In this document: positions 60,098-64,000 of the stretch, one piece after another
How positions within the stretch are numbered: position 1 is the stretch's first letter
Layout: every line of letters starts with the position of its first letter
Source: Lachancea mirantina
Lineage: Eukaryota; Ascomycota; Saccharomycetes; Saccharomycetales; Saccharomycetaceae
Reading direction: 5' to 3'
Length of the DNA: 64,000 nt
NCBI GenBank assembly: GCA_900074745.1
Contig: LT598464.1
Coordinates: 558,001-622,000 of the forward strand
The notes under the pieces: model-generated
The model's input: the letters and a program-made list of their open reading frames with translations, nothing else
What the model was told of the DNA's origin: nothing
The model's database searches: none
Translations under genes and position numbers: made by a program

Positions 60098-61062
60098 GCC
60101 TTGAGCTTCTCATAACTGCTGACACTCGAATGTCAGAATTGAGGCTTGAAACAGGTGCAATTGTACCGTTAAACACTCAGTTTAGCTGTTAGTAGATGTC
60201 CATCCAGCTGAGGACACGATCTTACGTGTAAAGGGATCTCTTCTAAAAGTCATCTGACTTAAACTAACTTGTCATGGTATACGAATATGGTAATACGTAA
60301 TTAATGATCTGCATTCCGTATGAACGTATATTTGATTTTGCGTCCTCCAAGAAACGCAAGCCACGCATCTTTTTTTCAAACGCGGCGGATGATTTGCTTG
60401 GTTTCTGGGTTTTTTTCACTGCGGTAATAGAAGTTTGTTAACACCCGTACATGACATACAACAACAGCGAAAAAGGTATGACTGCTCTAAATGGCGTCAG
60501 CGGCTTCTGAACACACAAGCATGTAATAAAGGTAAGTTTTATTAAAATTTAGGAAAGCTATAAACAAAAGTAGGGCAATGTACGATAGAATCAAAGAGAA
60601 TGATACAAGACCAGAAGTCACCTCCTTTCGACTGACACCCACCAAAATTCATCAATGCGGCGTGTCTCCGACGTAGTTTCCACGATGGCAATCAACTCTG
60701 GTGAAAAAAAACCCGAAAATTCTTGTCTGTTACTGTCAAGGGAAGCCAGTAGAAAGACACAAGCTTCGGCTTGCGTCTTTCGCTTCAATTGACCTCAGAA
60801 CATCAGTAAAGACTTCCGCTCCTTTTTTCTTTGCAAATACCACTTCACCACGTGAAGTACCAAAAAAACCAGAATCCATTGAAATTGCCATACGGCGCGT
60901 CGAAGATCACATGGCGATAGTATGCGTAGTGCCAGTTAAATTCCCATCAGCTGTCGCACAGGCCTAGCAAACGATTAAAGCTTCGTAATTGAGCGTAAAA
61001 CAAAGCCGTAGAGAAGAGAAGATAATAAAAAAAATGTGGTTTCTTCTTCTAAAACAACTCGC
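60098..61062. other. SWT1 promoter and RPS28 3' flank
   Basis: Almost 1 kb between tandem minus-strand genes has no coding gene (a frame at 60701-60967 opens at GTG and is unlikely). The right part probably holds a long RPS28 3' UTR with the hairpin at 60753-60780. Confidence 0.5.
60753..60780 (-). promoter_or_regulatory. RNA hairpin in the presumed RPS28 3' UTR
   Basis: Transcribed from the minus strand, AAAGAC-G-CAAGC pairs with GCUUG-U-GUCUUU around a CGAA loop: 12 continuous pairs including one G-U. On the plus strand the same site would have an A-C mismatch, so the minus-strand RNA is favoured. It lies about 280-310 nt past the RPS28 stop. In S. cerevisiae, Rps28 protein binds a hairpin in the long RPS28B 3' UTR and triggers Edc3-dependent decapping, an autoregulatory loop; this is a good candidate for its counterpart. 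Confidence 0.6.
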
Positions 61063-61266
61063 TTATCTCAAACGACGAGCCTCACGCTCAGACTCCATCA
61101 ACACCAAGATGTCGTTCTCTCTGACTGGACCCTTGACGTTTCTGACAATGGTACGGGAGGTGTCGTCCAAGAACTCAACACGGACTTGGGTAACACCACC
61201 ACGAGAACCGGTACGGCCTAGAACTTTGATGACTTTAGCTAGAGTAACTGGGGTCTTGGTGTCCAT
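61063..61266 (-). CDS. RPS28: 40S ribosomal protein eS28
   Basis: The 67-residue product matches Rps28 end to end: [47 protein letters not shown] and the basic C terminus [10 protein letters not shown]. It sits on the small subunit near the mRNA exit. S. cerevisiae has two copies, RPS28A (YOR167C) and RPS28B (YLR264W); here one gene lies between SWT1 (YOR track) and RED1 (YLR track), as expected for the unduplicated state. No intron is present. The 3' flank carries a hairpin of the kind used for RPS28B autoregulation. Confidence 0.98.
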   Translation of the reverse strand: MDTKTPVTLAKVIKVLGRTGSRGGVTQVRVEFLDDTSRTIVRNVKGPVRENDILVLMESEREARRLR

Positions 61267-61507
61267 ATTTGATTCTTTGGTCTTTGGAAGTAATGCGAGG
61301 AGTGGAAGAGTGTTCCTGGCACTGGCAAAATTTTTCAGTTTTCATCAGGACTCTTTCTTCACGGACGTGCTGGACGTCCGCTAAACCGAAAAACTGTGCG
61401 TGTGTCTTTTTTCACGATAGAAGGCGGGTAACTCTAGCTTCGAGGAACTCGAAAGAGCGAGAATAGGTAGGGCAATCTATGGGCAATCCATGGAACGTCG
61501 GCATCGA

Positions 61508-63731
61508 TTATAAGAATTGTTTCTGACGTATCACCTGTATGAGCTGGTCCTCGCTTAAGTGTAAAAGTTGTCTTATTTCGCCGACAAATTGAGACATTTG
61601 TGCGATATCGTTCTGGAAACTATCCTGTAGTTGGTCGAACAAAGTTTGATACTTGTCTGACAAGTCGTGACAAATTTTGCCGTTCAGTTCCTCGTTGATT
61701 ATTGTGATCTTGTTGGCCATGTCTTTGGAAAAGTCAAGTATCGATTTGGAGATGTCTTCTTGCAACTTGTTGGTAATGGGATTGCCTGTGAACGATGGGT
61801 TTTTGTAGTTAATCTGCGGTTGAGGAACAGCGGTAAGCGTAGTGCAGTCCAGGTTTGTAGACGCAGTTGCGTTGGCAAACGATACATCGTTGTTCGGTAA
61901 GGCGGTCACTCCAGCTGTAGAGGGTGTCGTTTCGCGCTTACATCGTTTTTGCAGAGTAGGAATATTCGATGCAAATGGGGTTGCTTCGAGTCGTCTGCGC
62001 GACTTGATCTTGGAAATTTTGGTCGGCTTATCCTCTGACCTTCGTGGTAGTTTCGTATGCGCGCGCGCTTGGACTTGTTTGCCGAAAATAGCATTAAGGG
62101 AAGTGATATCTCCCTTGCCAATGAGCGTGGATGGGGCGTCTGCGTCGGTGCTCCTATATGGCGGAGCACCATGCTTATTTGGTGCCGACCTGGGTATTTT
62201 GAACTTTTCCACTGAGGAGACGCTCGTGGTTGTGTCGTTGGTTCCACTTGGCGCCTCCCAGCTTAGCGCGGTCAGCTCATTTGTAGGATCAAGATTCGAT
62301 ACTCCTCGGAGCAATTTCCTTTTCTGCGCCGTCACTAATGGAGACTCCTCGCTGGTTAAATAGCCATGTCTGTTGGCCAACGTCGGCATGTAGTCGAAGC
62401 ACACAGGGTTTCCGTCATGACTTGCTGAATTCGACGTTGTCTCCGAAGTTTTCATCGAGGATTCTTCTCTGTTATTTGAAATCTTCCTTGAGTCACCCAC
62501 AGCCGAGCTCGGCGGCTCCTGCTGGTCACTCGACGTCTTTGAGTCGCCCGGTGGCATATCATTAGAAGAACTGAAATTTAGCGAAATGAAAGTTCTGACT
62601 TCACTAACACGACGCAGTTGAAGGTTTTTCAAGCAGCTATCGCATTTGTCTGGGCCCTCAAATCTAAGCGTGATCTGCTTAGTGTCATAAAAATGCGCAG
62701 GTGTGTTGGGTTTAAGGTAAGCGGCTACCGCACGATCGAAACTGGTTTTGAAATTAATTTCGATATCGTTGGCTGAGCCTTTAGCCTTCGCTATGGTGGT
62801 TGCATTTAGTTTAACTTGCCATGTGTGTCCACTGTTCGAAGAGATGTACATGTAAGGACCGCAGACTTGAACGAAACACCCGTTTTTAGTTCCCAGTGTC
62901 CGAGTTTTAGACTCAAAATCAACAAATTTGACCAAACTCGGCGCAGAAAGAGCGCTGAAGGGTCCCAAATGACGTTGAACAAATCTGGCAACGAGTATTT
63001 CGCCGCGCCGCGATTCTAAGGGCAATTCAGGGTTCGAAAAAAAGGCTTCGTTTTGACTTGTTTCAGCCCATAATCGTGGCATTGCAGCATCACTCGTTGA
63101 CGGCGATGGTGCTGCAAAAATGGCAATGATTTCAACTAGCAAGCAGGCCAAGTGGAAAGTGTGTGTCCGTGTTAGTAGCGCACCCAATTGTAGCCCGTAT
63201 TTCGCTCGCAAGAGCGAAAGTAGAGGCAATTTCGCGTCTGATTCGTGTTTTAAAACTCGTAACAAAAACGCAGTGGGTTGCCACGTATCGGGTCCCTCTG
63301 ATGCCAAAATGATACCTAGCAAAGTATCGAGCGTCTGAGAATCGAATTTTCGATTTTTTGGCAATTGTTCGTTCTGAAACCAACGTTAGTTTTCATCCTT
63401 AGAATAATTATCAGGAGAAACGGGTATCAACCTGGCAGAATTTGCCACTACAAACCATTATTTGAGGCCAGAATTCGTCCACTTTAACCCCAGCGTGCCC
63501 CAGCACCTGGTTCATTCGTATGACCCCATTCGTCACACTCCAATATTGATCCGTGCCGCTGCTCTTGGCCGCACCTATGATATCCGTAAGACACTCGCCT
63601 GTGATTCGCCTGCCCTTTCTCACATTCTGCAATTCACTTTTTAAGCTTCTTAAAACGGCACCCCCGCCGTCCGGAAATCCGGTGGAAATTACCTTCTTGA
63701 AATTTTCAGTCTCTTCAGCAATCGTAAACAT
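61508..63731 (-). CDS. RED1: Meiotic chromosome axis protein Red1, probably two exons
   Basis: Red1 builds the meiotic chromosome axis with Hop1 and Rec8. The main frame covers 63373-61508 and lacks a good start. A second frame, from an ATG at 63731, supplies the missing N terminus, including FPDGGGAVLRSLKSELQNVR. Likely structure: exon 1 63731-63456, intron 63455-63374, exon 2 63373-61508, about 713 residues (827 in yeast). The junction would join WPQIM to NEQLPKNRKF in frame. The N-terminal two-thirds match the ARM/PH-like folded region (CGPYMYISSNSGHTWQVK), the middle is disordered, and the C terminus is a coiled-coil tetramer region (DISKSILDFSKDMANKITII). The RPS28 neighbour agrees with YLR263W. 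A URS1 site lies upstream. Confidence 0.82.
63374..63455 (-). other. Probable RED1 spliceosomal intron, 82 nt
   Basis: The 5' site reads GTTTGT (one change from GTATGT), the branch box AACTAAC lies at 63391-63385 (one change from TACTAAC), and the 3' site is GGTTTCAG. Removing it joins the two RED1 frames in phase 0. A shorter choice with 5' site GTTGAT (63431-63374, 58 nt) is also in phase. A sequencing frameshift is the alternative. Confidence 0.6.
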
Positions 63732-63810
63732 CTATTAGGGCTCTCGATGAGCTTTAGTTGCACTGTTCTCTGCTCAATGGCTTATTGAAGTCGTGAAAAG
63801 AATGGAGAAA

Positions 63811-63820
63811 TAGCCGCCTA
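63811..63820 (+). promoter_or_regulatory. URS1 (Ume6) element upstream of RED1
   Basis: TAGCCGCCTA matches the URS1 consensus TAGCCGCCGA at nine of ten positions, 80 bp before the RED1 ATG. Ume6 represses early meiotic genes through this site in mitosis and activates them with Ime1. Confidence 0.65.
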
Positions 63821-64000
63821 GCATCCCCCTTTTTATAGTTAGATACAGATCGTTTTGTACGATATGGAGGGGATAACCTTAAAAAAGTTGAAAAGGGTGC
63901 TAAAACATGCAAATAAAGTCCTATTTGAGCACTGAATTATGGACATAGGTCCGCAACATATGCCAAAAACATTGCAACATTTTGACAGTTTTCAAATGCT

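Noticed and set aside
60701-60967. 88-codon ORF between SWT1 and RPS28
   Set aside because: It opens at GTG and covers the presumed RPS28 3' UTR hairpin on the opposite strand.

Overview
The window is nuclear DNA of a budding yeast of the Saccharomycetaceae. Genes are compact and almost all intronless, and gene order is that of a lineage that never went through the whole-genome duplication (Lachancea, Torulaspora, Zygosaccharomyces or Kluyveromyces grade; I cannot name the genus). The key sign is that genes which in S. cerevisiae lie on two sister regions are interleaved here in one series. One track is YOL098C to YOL088C. The other is YDR489C to YDR484W, followed by YBR148W to YBR151W.

Layout. 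(1) 1-31,862, conserved block: SDD3 (cut by the window edge), SLD5, an intron-bearing tRNA-Arg(ACG), RIB3, WRS1, VPS60, COQ3, VPS72, HMI1, VPS52, RFC4, TRM10, YPQ1, SPO21/YSW1, MSH2, ARA1, HAL9/TBS1, APD1 and MPD2. PAC11, expected between SLD5 and RIB3, is not visible. (2) 32,013-34,316: a zinc-cluster regulator of the YRR1/PDR8 type, in the position and orientation of YRR1. A junction between two ancestral blocks lies between MPD2 and this gene. (3) 34,317-53,628, accessory island: long gene-poor spacers with old LTR-like copies, a bacterial-looking PLP aminotransferase, an MNN1-family mannosyltransferase, a VBA3/VBA5-type MFS transporter, a class II aldolase/adducin protein and an F-box/LRR-like protein. 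(4) 53,629-64,000, conserved block: DDP1, GET4, SEY1, NEJ1, SWT1, RPS28 and RED1. This again interleaves two S. cerevisiae regions, YOR163-167 and YLR263-265.

Functionally the conserved blocks hold DNA replication and repair genes (SLD5, RFC4, MSH2, NEJ1, HMI1), endomembrane traffic genes (VPS52, VPS60, SEY1, GET4, MPD2, YPQ1), meiosis and sporulation genes (SPO21, RED1), and housekeeping metabolism and translation genes (RIB3, WRS1, COQ3, TRM10, RPS28). Several regulatory sites fit their genes: three MCB boxes before MSH2, an Ndt80-type MSE before SPO21, and a URS1 site before RED1.

The observations most worth following are a probable intron in RED1, a perfect RNA hairpin in the presumed 3' UTR of RPS28, the tRNA-Arg(ACG) intron, and the island inserted between the YRR1-like gene and DDP1. 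Gene identities come from reading the proteins and from remembered S. cerevisiae sequences and gene order; no database search was run. Where the longest open frame opened at TTG or GTG, I used the first plausible ATG.
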